A DNA stretch of 38,207 nt from Deltaproteobacteria bacterium (GTDB taxonomy: Bacteria > Myxococcota_A > Polyangia > Polyangiales > Sandaracinaceae): the NCBI GenBank assembly GCA_017303575.1, contig JAFLCL010000054.1:1-38207 (forward strand), given 5' to 3'. Shown piece after piece: positions 8,415 to 15,560 of the stretch (its first letter is position 1; the number at the start of each line of letters is the position of its first letter). The notes beneath the pieces are model-generated. The model saw only the letters and a program-made list of their open reading frames with translations, was not told the origin of the DNA and did no database searches. The translations under genes and the position numbers were made by a program.

Positions 8415-8876
8415 ATGCTGCTCGAGGCGCTCGATCGCGCGTCGTCAGAATGCGTCGCGGGCGTCGTCATCGAGCGCATGAGCACCGAGAAGCCGACGGA
8501 GTTTCCGATCGAGGCTCGATGGATCGAGCGGCCGGGAGAGGACTGGATCGTTCGAGCTCGGGAAGGCGGCGTCGGCGAGGCGCGCGAGTGGGGCCGCGAA
8601 GGTGTGCTCGACGAGGTCGCGATCGATCACTGGCTCCACATGGAGCAGATGGACGAGCGGTCGTGGTGGTTTCGCATCGGCGACGTCTGGGTGATGGCGA
8701 GCATCGACGAACTCGGGGCCGTGACCGTCGACATCGAGCGCGGCAGCTACGGCGTCGTGCGAGGAAAGACCGAGACACATCCCTGCGCGGAGGTGGCGGG
8801 CACGGGTGAGCGGGCAGCGCCGGATCACACGGACGCGTGCGCCGCGGACGATGGCGATCTCGACCGGGAGCGCTGA
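8415..8876 (+). CDS. Hypothetical protein with Trp-rich core
   Basis: The 153-residue frame from ATG 8415 keeps GC-rich third positions throughout; an ATG at 8382 lies inside a hairpin, and an ATG at 8478 is a shorter alternative. No signal peptide or membrane helix is present. The core (about 40-115) reads like alternating beta strands and loops: EARWIERPGEDWIVRAR, DHWLHMEQMDERSWWFRIGDVW, ASIDELGAVTVDIERGSY. This resembles small cytosolic immunity- or Imm-like proteins in texture, but I do not recognise the family and no partner toxin is adjacent. Its stop codon abuts the stop of the minus-strand gene with no spacer. Confidence 0.55.
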   Translation: MLLEALDRASSECVAGVVIERMSTEKPTEFPIEARWIERPGEDWIVRAREGGVGEAREWGREGVLDEVAIDHWLHMEQMDERSWWFRIGDVWVMASIDELGAVTVDIERGSYGVVRGKTETHPCAEVAGTGERAAPDHTDACAADDGDLDRER

Positions 8877-9290
8877 TCAGAGAGGCTCGATGAAGCCGAT
8901 CGAGGTGACGCCCTCGTCGCAGGCGAGGCGCATCTCGGAGGGGTACGTAGGCAGGCTCGGATCGGCGACGCCGAAGAGGTCGATGATCACGCCGTGCTCC
9001 GCGTAGCAGCGCTGCACGCTCTGCTCGTTCGCGCTGCCGGGGCAGGCGGCGGCGGCGCGCGCTTCGTCGAGGCAGTCGGGCGCGATGTCCACCGCAGGAG
9101 TGACCCGCGTGCCGTGACGGATCGGGATCGTCGCGATGCAGGCGTGGAGCGTGGCTGGCGTGCAGATCGCGAAGCCGAAGTGCGGCGTGGTCTGCGTGAT
9201 CGTCACGCCCCCGAGCGGCGCGGTCGATCGTGTCGGTCCGCATGCCGTGAGGCACGTGATCGCCACGCAGATGGGGATCGACGATCGCAT
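8877..9290 (-). CDS. Small Cys-containing lipoprotein, unknown function
   Basis: The 137-residue protein starts with MRSSIPICVAITCLTACG; LTAC forms a lipobox with Cys17 as the lipid site. The mature part has five cysteines (near CTPATLHAC, DCLDEARAAAAC, RCYAEHG, ACDEG) in spacings suggesting disulfides, and no recognised domain. A TACGCT hexamer ends 6 nt upstream of the ATG, so it may have its own leaderless promoter, separate from the two lipoproteins upstream. It is convergent with, and directly abuts, the gene ending at 8876. Confidence 0.7.
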   Translation of the reverse strand: MRSSIPICVAITCLTACGPTRSTAPLGGVTITQTTPHFGFAICTPATLHACIATIPIRHGTRVTPAVDIAPDCLDEARAAAACPGSANEQSVQRCYAEHGVIIDLFGVADPSLPTYPSEMRLACDEGVTSIGFIEPL

Positions 9291-9296
9291 CGCGCG

Positions 9297-9302
9297 AGCG
9301 TA
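9297..9302 (-). promoter_or_regulatory. TACGCT, -10-like hexamer 6 nt before ATG 9290
   Basis: Read on the minus strand, TACGCT matches TAnnnT and leaves 6 nt to the start codon. No Shine-Dalgarno sequence is present between them. Confidence 0.4.
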
Positions 9303-9342
9303 CCCGAGGCGGCTACCTCGAGGAGACGCGCGCGGTGAGCCG

Positions 9343-9783
9343 TCACGGACAAGAATTCTGGCAGAGGCCTTCCACGCAGCGCATCTGGAAGGCGCACTCG
9401 GGCGGCATCTGGGGCGGGAGGATGGGGCATCTCAGCGACAGGCACGCTGGCGTCATGCGGTGGGTCGAGAGCCACGTGTGGTAGGCCCATGTCTGCGGGA
9501 TCGGCGTGGAGTCCTCCACGCAGCAGCCGTTCGCGACGGTGACCGTGTCGCCGAGACACTCCGTGTCGATGGAACAGTGGCGCGGATCGGGGGCGCCCTC
9601 TTCCCTGTAGAACGGGCCGTCCATGTGCCCCGCGACGACCACGGGCCCGCCGCCGCCAGCACCGGACGCGACGGGCTCGGCGTGTGGTCGGTCACCGGTG
9701 CTCTCCGTCGAGGTGCTCGCAGGCGCCGAGCACCCGAGGCTCGCCGCCATCAGACAGAGGACCAGAACCGACGATCTCGACAT
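9343..9783 (-). CDS. Small Cys-rich lipoprotein, unknown function
   Basis: The 146-residue protein begins MSRSSVLVLCLMAASLGCSAP; ASLGC is a lipobox with Cys18 as the lipid site, followed by a Ser/Thr/Gly-rich tether (to ~50). The mature domain (~60-146) has ten cysteines, including CSIDTEC, NGCCVED and a C-terminal CVEGLCQNSC, the last resembling the end of the larger lipoprotein upstream. The ATG is preceded by AAGGA, a real Shine-Dalgarno sequence, and only 16 nt separate it from the stop of the upstream gene, so these two form an operon. Related cysteine patterns suggest a shared surface role. Confidence 0.7.
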   Translation of the reverse strand: MSRSSVLVLCLMAASLGCSAPASTSTESTGDRPHAEPVASGAGGGGPVVVAGHMDGPFYREEGAPDPRHCSIDTECLGDTVTVANGCCVEDSTPIPQTWAYHTWLSTHRMTPACLSLRCPILPPQMPPECAFQMRCVEGLCQNSCP

Positions 9784-9799
9784 GGCTGTCCTTTCGACG

Positions 9800-10900
9800 T
9801 CAGGGCGCGACGCCGGTCACGCGCGGATCGTCCGCGTCGAACGTGGTCGCGAGCGAGCAGATGCCTTCGTGGCAGATGCACGCGCCGTGGCCGCAGTCGA
9901 GCGGGGAGCCGCAGCTCTGTGGGCAGCCGACGCCAGCGCAGTCGGGCGCTGTGCGACGCAGGCCGCACATGCGCCCGCCGCAGCAAGACTGAGGCGCGCA
10001 GTCGGCGTCGCTGCGGCAGCGTCCGCGGCCTGGCTGGTGCGTGTACTCGGGATCGTGCCAGTCGATCGTCGGCGGGACGGGCTCGGGCTCGGGCGCGATG
10101 CCCTCGACGTGGATCGCCACCTCGCCCTCGCACGCGATGGGCACGATCTCGCGGTGCACGACCGAGCCCGGGCTCGCGATCGTACGGATGCGAAGGCGGC
10201 GTGTGGTGATCGGCTCGGGGAAGCGGAGCGCGTAGAGGACCGAGTCGTAGTAGCCGCCGAAGAGCACCGTGCGCGGGATCCAGCGTCCGCGCCGATCCTG
10301 GGTCTCGATCACGTGGCGAGAGGGACCCGACGACGCAGGCCCTGGATCGATCACGAGCAGATCGATCGTCTCGGCGCGCTCGAGCTCGAGCTCGATGACG
10401 GCAGGTGCAGGTCCCGCATCGAACATCGTGCATGCGTCGAGATCGAACGCCTGTGGGAGCGTCGAGGCGTCCGTCGCGCTGCTCGAGACGCGCTGCGGGC
10501 GGAGCACACGACAGCGCTCGTGCAGCCACGTGAGCGGGACGTCGATCGAGCAGTCGGTGCGCGCATGGTTGGTGAGGAACGAATTCCACGCCCCGTCGAC
10601 GTCGGTGTCGTCGGCGGTGGGCGCCGGCAGCGCCGTGCCGATCGCAGGCAGGTCGGTGCGAGGTGCGCGCGGCGGCTCGGGGGGCGGGCCCGTGTCGATC
10701 GCCGCGGCGGCGCCCGCGTCGGTCCCAGCATCGACGCTCACCTCAGCGACCTCGGTCTCGCGCGGCGGCGGGACCGGATCGACCGCCGCTTCGGTGACCT
10801 GCCTCGCCTCGGCGCCCTCCGTCTCGTCCGCGATCGGCGCCGCGGGTCTCGCGGCACACGCGGCGAGGCCCACCACGGCGAGGAGGACGAGAGGTCGCAT
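9800..10900 (-). CDS. Lipoprotein with discoidin-like domain and Cys-rich C-terminus
   Basis: The 366-residue protein starts at ATG 10900; the open frame goes further but the signal peptide MRPLVLLAVVGLAAC begins here, with Cys15 as the lipid site. A Pro/Ala/Asp-rich tether runs to ~95. Residues ~100-255 look like a jelly-roll of the F5/8 type C (galactose-binding-like) kind: WNSFLTNH near the start and alternating strands such as VIELELERAETIDLLVIDPG and RRLRIRTIASPG. Such domains bind carbohydrates or lipids. The last ~90 residues are a cysteine-rich module (CRSDADCAPQSCCGG...). It is the first gene of an operon with the lipoprotein at 9343-9783, and is divergent from mreC. Confidence 0.65.
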   Translation of the reverse strand: MRPLVLLAVVGLAACAARPAAPIADETEGAEARQVTEAAVDPVPPPRETEVAEVSVDAGTDAGAAAAIDTGPPPEPPRAPRTDLPAIGTALPAPTADDTDVDGAWNSFLTNHARTDCSIDVPLTWLHERCRVLRPQRVSSSATDASTLPQAFDLDACTMFDAGPAPAVIELELERAETIDLLVIDPGPASSGPSRHVIETQDRRGRWIPRTVLFGGYYDSVLYALRFPEPITTRRLRIRTIASPGSVVHREIVPIACEGEVAIHVEGIAPEPEPVPPTIDWHDPEYTHQPGRGRCRSDADCAPQSCCGGRMCGLRRTAPDCAGVGCPQSCGSPLDCGHGACICHEGICSLATTFDADDPRVTGVAP

Positions 10901-10910
10901 CGCGGGGAGG

Positions 10911-10916
10911 ATCGTA
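10911..10916 (-). promoter_or_regulatory. TACGAT, -10-like hexamer 10 nt before ATG 10900
   Basis: On the minus strand TACGAT ends 10 nt before the start codon of the discoidin-like lipoprotein. The spacer is C-rich with no Shine-Dalgarno sequence. Confidence 0.35.
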
Positions 10917-11019
10917 TCAGCGGACGGGGCGCCCGTGACCCATGGCACGGGGTGCGCTATCGCTGCTCGCTTCGCGCCGGCCGGAATGTCGGGCCCGCGC
11001 GCCGCGGTTCGGTCCCGTC

Positions 11020-11904
11020 GTGAGCCAGTTCAAGCGCATCCGAGAGATCGCCATCGCGATCGCGTTGCTCGCGATCCCGTTCTTCGTCTTGAACGCGAGC
11101 CTCCGCGATCCGAGCCGACAGAGCTGGCTCGACCAGCAGATCCTCTCTCTCTTGAGCGGCGTGCAGTCGGGCGGGACGTCCGCCGCGCGCGTGTTCTCCC
11201 AGTTCTTCGACGACTACGTGTACCTGGTCGAGGTCCGCGAGGAGAACGCACGCCTCGAGACGCGCATCGCACGCCTCGAGGCCGAGCGTCACCAGCTGCT
11301 CGACGAGGGCCTCGAGAACCGACGCCTGCGATCGTTGCTCCAGCTGCGCGAGCGTGTGGGCGGTGAGCTCATCGCGGCCGAGGTCATCTCGCGCGACATC
11401 GCGCCGCCTTTCTTCCGCGTCACGCGCGTCGAGATCGATCGAGGCTCGCGTGATCGCGTGCGTGCGGGCATGCCCGTGCTCTCGGGCCAGGGCCTCGTCG
11501 GGCTCGTGCAGCGCGCGAGCGGACGCTCCTGCGAGGTGCAGCTGATCGTCGATCGTCGCGCCGCGGTGGACGTGATCGTCCAGCGCACGGGCGCGCGCGG
11601 CATGCTGCGCGGCACGGGCGAGGACGAGCGCTACATGGCGCGCATCCAGTACCTCGGCCGCGAGGACGCGCTGCGCGTCGGCGACCTCGTGCACACGTCC
11701 GGGCTGGGGCAGCGCTTTCCGCCCTCGATCCTCGTCGGACGCGTGACCCGCATCGTGCGCGAGGACTTCGGCCTCTACCAAGAGGTCGAGGTCAGCCCCG
11801 CCGTCGACTTCTCGCGGCTCGAAGAGGTGCTGATCCTCACCGAGGGCGCGCTCGGCGACACCGTGGCCGACGTGGCGGACGAGCCTCCTGCGAGGCGGCC
11901 TTGA
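11020..11904 (+). CDS. mreC: Rod shape-determining protein MreC
   Basis: MreC is the periplasmic scaffold that activates PBP2-RodA and links it to MreB and MreD. The 294-residue protein from GTG 11020 has the standard build: short basic N-terminus (SQFKRIR), membrane helix (~10-27), coiled coil (~58-95, EENARLETRIARLEAERHQL), and the double beta-barrel domain with GMPVLSGQGLVGLV and DLVHTSGLGQRFPPSILVG. An upstream ATG at 10942 is in frame, but its extra 26 residues look non-coding. A TATCGC at 10958-10963 could be a -10. It is the first gene of the mreC-mreD-mrdA-rodA operon, and its stop overlaps the mreD start. Confidence 0.95.
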   Translation: MSQFKRIREIAIAIALLAIPFFVLNASLRDPSRQSWLDQQILSLLSGVQSGGTSAARVFSQFFDDYVYLVEVREENARLETRIARLEAERHQLLDEGLENRRLRSLLQLRERVGGELIAAEVISRDIAPPFFRVTRVEIDRGSRDRVRAGMPVLSGQGLVGLVQRASGRSCEVQLIVDRRAAVDVIVQRTGARGMLRGTGEDERYMARIQYLGREDALRVGDLVHTSGLGQRFPPSILVGRVTRIVREDFGLYQEVEVSPAVDFSRLEEVLILTEGALGDTVADVADEPPARRP

Positions 11905-12497
11905 AGAACGTCCTCTTCGTCGCGCTCGCGCTCGTGCTGCTGATCGTGCAGTCGAGCCTCTCGGCGCTCGTGTCGCTGCACCCGTTCGTGCCGAACCTCC
12001 TCTTGCCGATGGTGCTCTACCTCGGCGTCACCCCCGACGTGACGCTCGGGCGCGGCGCCGCGCTCGCGTTCGGCATCGGCGTCCTCGCCGACGAAGTGAC
12101 GGGCGCCCCGCTCGGTCTCGACACCTTCATCTTCGTCGCCGCATTCCTTCTCACGCGCGTCGCGGGCCTTCGCTTGTTCCTCCGCGGCGTGCCCTTCCAG
12201 GTCGTCGCGACCACCGGCATCGCGATGATCGCCGCCGGCGCGATGCTCGCGCTCTGCGCGATCTTCGAAGAGCCCGAGGCCTTCCCGCTCGTCATGCCGC
12301 CGCTCGGTGTGCTCGGCACCATCACCACGATGCTCTGGGGCGAGGACGCACCGCTGGTCGGGCGTGCGACCGAGCTCGCCACGCTGCTCGTCGCCACCGG
12401 CCTCGCCACGGGTGTCCTCTCGCCGCTGGTGTACGCGGCCACGCGTCGCGCCGACACCTTCACCGTGCGCACGCGTCGCGCCGCGACCGAGAGCTGA
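11901..12497 (+). CDS. mreD: Rod shape-determining protein MreD
   Basis: The 198-residue membrane protein has five or six predicted helices (for example residues 1-25, 30-48, 55-70, 75-95, 105-125, 150-175) and only short loops, as expected for MreD, the third member of the MreBCD complex. The TTG start overlaps the mreC stop by 4 nt (TTGA), so translation is probably coupled. The motif LGVTPDVTLGRGAALAFGIGVLAD is typical of the family's substrate-transporter-like fold. The C-terminal ~20 residues are basic and cytoplasmic. It is followed after 3 nt by mrdA. Confidence 0.9.
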   Translation: MKNVLFVALALVLLIVQSSLSALVSLHPFVPNLLLPMVLYLGVTPDVTLGRGAALAFGIGVLADEVTGAPLGLDTFIFVAAFLLTRVAGLRLFLRGVPFQVVATTGIAMIAAGAMLALCAIFEEPEAFPLVMPPLGVLGTITTMLWGEDAPLVGRATELATLLVATGLATGVLSPLVYAATRRADTFTVRTRRAATES

Positions 12498-12500
12498 GCG

Positions 12501-14438
12501 ATGAGCCTGCTCTCGCAGCGCCGCGAGGTCGGCGAGTTCCGCAAGCGCTACAAGTGGATGGCGCTCGCGGTCTCGATCGTCTTCGGCATCGTCGTCATCC
12601 GCATGATGCAGCTCCAGCTGCTCGATCGAGATCACTACGGCGAGGTCGCGCGCGAGAACATCACGCGCACGATCGGCCTGCCTGCCACGCGCGGCATCGT
12701 GCGGGACACGCACGGCCACGTGATCGCGACGAACCGTCCGTCGTACGACGTCTTCCTCACCCCGGCGCGGCTGGCCGAGGGCGACGTCGAGACCCTCTCG
12801 ACGCTGATGGGCCTCGACGCCGAGGGCAGACGCTCGTTGACGGAGCGCCTCGCTGCGGTGCCCGAGCGCCGACACAACCACCAGATCCGCTTCTTCACCG
12901 ACATCACGCGCGAGCAGCTCGCCGCGATCCAGACGCACTCGACCGACCTCACGCACACGGAGGGCCGTCGTGAGGTCACCGCGGTGGAGGTCGTGGCCAC
13001 GCCCGTGCGCACGTACCCCTACCGAGCGCTGGGCTCGCACGCGATCGGCTACCTCAACGAGCTCCGCGGCGACGAGCTCGCGGAGCTGCGGCCCGCGGGC
13101 TACCGCCTTGGTGATCGCATCGGGCGCACCGGCATCGAGCGCGCGTGGGAGAACCTCCTCCGCGGTCGACGCGGCTCGCGACGCATCCTCGTCGACGCCG
13201 ATCTCGCGCGCAGCGAGCGGGGCGACGAGCAGCCCGACGTCATCGAGCCGGTGCCGGGTCGCGACATCTCGCTCACGCTCGACATGGATCTCATGCGCAT
13301 CGTCGAGCGTGCGATGCGCGGTCATCCGTCGGGCGCGGTGGCCGTCGTCGACGTGCGCACGGGCGCGGTGCGCGCGCTCCTCTCGAAGCCGAGCTACGAG
13401 CTCGACGCGTTCACCGCGGGCCTCTCGCGCGAGGAGTACGCGACGCTGCGCGACGATCCGTTCCGCCCGCTGATCGACAAGTCGATCTACGACGCGTTCT
13501 TCCCCGGCTCGGTGTTCAAGCCGTTCAGCGCCATCGCGGGGCTCGAGGATCACCTGATCGATCCGCACGAGCGCGTGCGGTGCAACGGCAGCTACCGCTT
13601 CGGCGGTCGCGACTTCCCGTGCAACGTGCGGAGCGGCCACGGCGAGGTCGACATGCGTCAGGCGATGATGCAGTCGTGCAACGTCTACTTCTACTCGCTC
13701 GCCGAGCGGGTGGGCCTCGATCGCATCGCGCGCGTGGCGCAGGACTTCGGCCTCGGTCGTCGCACCGGCATCGGCATCAACACGGAGTCGCCGGGCTTCA
13801 TCCCCACGCGCTCCTGGTACGACGCGCACGACATCGCGTGGCGCGGCGGCTTCGCGCTCAACACGGCGATCGGTCAGGGCGACACGAAGGTCACGATCAT
13901 CCAGATGGCCATGGCGTATGCGGCGCTCGCGAACGGCGGGACGCTCTACGTGCCTCAGATCGTCGAGCGCATCAGCGCGCCGGACGGCACGGTGATCGAG
14001 GAGCTCGAGCCGCGCGTGCGTCGTCGTGTGCACGTGTCGCGTGAGAACCTCGCGTTCCTCATCGACAGCTTCTCGGGCGTGGTGAACGACCCGCTCGGCA
14101 CCGCGTACGCCGTGCGCATCGCCGACGGCGTGCCCATCGCGGGCAAGACGGGCACCGCGCAGGTCTACCAGCGTGCGCGCCTCTCCGAAGAAGACGCCGC
14201 GCGCGCGGAGTACCGCAACCGCGCCCACGCGTGGTTCGCGGGCTTCGCGCCGGTGGAAGATCCCGAGGTCGCGATCATCGTGATGATCGAGCACGGCGGC
14301 TCCGGCGGTCGCTACGCAGCGCCGGTGGCGATCCAGATCCTCCAGGAGTACCTGGGGCCCACGTACACACCGCGCCCGCGCGACACCGGCGACGCGGACG
14401 CGGACCGACCGCGCTCGCGTGCGGGCCGAGGGCACTGA
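12501..14438 (+). CDS. mrdA: Penicillin-binding protein 2 (peptidoglycan DD-transpeptidase)
   Basis: PBP2 cross-links new peptidoglycan during cell elongation, in complex with RodA. The 645-residue protein has a cytoplasmic start, one membrane helix (~20-40), the pedestal domain beginning with the conserved ATRGIVRDTHG (~65-75), and the transpeptidase domain. All three active-site motifs are present: SVFK (337-340, catalytic Ser337), SCN (392-394) and KTG (549-551). Length and order are normal. The last ~25 residues are a charged tail. It begins 3 nt after mreD and ends 3 nt before rodA, so it belongs to one tightly packed operon. Confidence 0.96.
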   Translation: MSLLSQRREVGEFRKRYKWMALAVSIVFGIVVIRMMQLQLLDRDHYGEVARENITRTIGLPATRGIVRDTHGHVIATNRPSYDVFLTPARLAEGDVETLSTLMGLDAEGRRSLTERLAAVPERRHNHQIRFFTDITREQLAAIQTHSTDLTHTEGRREVTAVEVVATPVRTYPYRALGSHAIGYLNELRGDELAELRPAGYRLGDRIGRTGIERAWENLLRGRRGSRRILVDADLARSERGDEQPDVIEPVPGRDISLTLDMDLMRIVERAMRGHPSGAVAVVDVRTGAVRALLSKPSYELDAFTAGLSREEYATLRDDPFRPLIDKSIYDAFFPGSVFKPFSAIAGLEDHLIDPHERVRCNGSYRFGGRDFPCNVRSGHGEVDMRQAMMQSCNVYFYSLAERVGLDRIARVAQDFGLGRRTGIGINTESPGFIPTRSWYDAHDIAWRGGFALNTAIGQGDTKVTIIQMAMAYAALANGGTLYVPQIVERISAPDGTVIEELEPRVRRRVHVSRENLAFLIDSFSGVVNDPLGTAYAVRIADGVPIAGKTGTAQVYQRARLSEEDAARAEYRNRAHAWFAGFAPVEDPEVAIIVMIEHGGSGGRYAAPVAIQILQEYLGPTYTPRPRDTGDADADRPRSRAGRGH

Positions 14439-14441
14439 GCC

Positions 14442-15560
14442 GTGGTCACGATCGGCAAGGGCCTCCGCGATCAGTTCGACTGGCCGCTCTTCGTGACGGT
14501 CGCTTCGATCGCCGTGATCGGCGTCACGAACCTCTACTCCGCGACGAGCGCGAACCCCGACGAGCTCGGTCAGCTCTACATCCAGCAGATCTACTGGCTC
14601 ACGATCGGCGCGGGCGTCGCTGTGCTCGTGGCCGCCATCGACTACCGACACTACGAGCGCTTCGCGTGGTTCGCGTACGGCGCGGGCATCGTGCTCTTGC
14701 TCTTGGTCTTCCTGCTCGCGCCCGAGGTGCGCGGCAGCCAGCGATGGATCTACATCGGAGGCTTCTCGCTCCAGCCCTCGGAGCTCGCGAAGCCGATCCT
14801 GATCGTCGCGCTCGCCAAGCACCTCCACAACGATCCGAAGACCGAGGGGCGCACGCTCCAGGACCTCGTGGTGCCCGCGCTCATCCTCATCGGGCCGATG
14901 TCGCTCATCCTGCTCCAGCCCGACCTCGGCACGGCCCTCCTCTGCGCGTTCATCTTCGCGTCGATCATGGTCCTCACGAACCTGAAGAAACGCTCGCTCT
15001 TCACGCTCGTGATGGCGTTCGTGCTCGCGGCGCCGATCATCTACGTGGTGGGCCTCGAGCGCTACCAGCGAGGCCGCATCGACACGTGGTGGTCGATGGT
15101 GATCGGCGAGGAGATCGACGTCAGCGGCGACGCCTGGCAGGTGTACCAGTCCATGGTGGCGATCGGCTCGGGCGGCACGTGGGGCAAGGGGTTCATGCAG
15201 GGCACGCAGAACCAGCACCGCTTCGTGCCCGACACGCACTCCGACTTCCCCATCGCCGTGTGGGCGGAAGAACAGGGCTTCGTCGGAATGTTGCTCCTGC
15301 TCGGACTCTACGTCTTCCTCATCCTGTGGAGCCTACGCATCGCATCGACCGCGAAGGATCGCTTCGGCGCCGTGACGGCCGTCGGGGTCGCGGCGTTCTT
15401 CTTCTGGCACTCGGTGATCAACATCGGGATGGTCTGCGCGCTGCTCCCCGTGGTCGGTGTGACGCTGCCGCTGTTCAGCTACGGCGGCTCGAGCGTGCTC
15501 ACGTCGATGATCTGCGTGGGCCTCTTGATGAACGTCTCCATCCGGCGCTTCTCGTACTAG
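14442..15560 (+). CDS. rodA: Peptidoglycan glycosyltransferase RodA (SEDS family)
   Basis: RodA polymerises lipid II into glycan strands during elongation. The 372-residue protein has about ten membrane helices and the family motifs: RGSQRWIYIGGFSLQPSELAKP (~100-121 region, cited in part), LLQPDLGTALL and, in the large periplasmic loop, DTHSDFPIAVWAEEQGFVG. The aspartate of HSDF (Asp268) corresponds to the essential catalytic aspartate of SEDS enzymes. The C-terminal helix contains the conserved LPLFSYGGSS. GTG start 3 nt after mrdA. Its last ~16 codons overlap the apparent beginning of the lytic transglycosylase reading frame. Confidence 0.96.
   Translation: MVTIGKGLRDQFDWPLFVTVASIAVIGVTNLYSATSANPDELGQLYIQQIYWLTIGAGVAVLVAAIDYRHYERFAWFAYGAGIVLLLLVFLLAPEVRGSQRWIYIGGFSLQPSELAKPILIVALAKHLHNDPKTEGRTLQDLVVPALILIGPMSLILLQPDLGTALLCAFIFASIMVLTNLKKRSLFTLVMAFVLAAPIIYVVGLERYQRGRIDTWWSMVIGEEIDVSGDAWQVYQSMVAIGSGGTWGKGFMQGTQNQHRFVPDTHSDFPIAVWAEEQGFVGMLLLLGLYVFLILWSLRIASTAKDRFGAVTAVGVAAFFFWHSVINIGMVCALLPVVGVTLPLFSYGGSSVLTSMICVGLLMNVSIRRFSY

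Noticed and set aside
10942..11019. Longer MreC starting at ATG 10942
   Set aside because: The extra 26 residues do not resemble MreC, and the family start fits GTG 11020. It remains a formal alternative.
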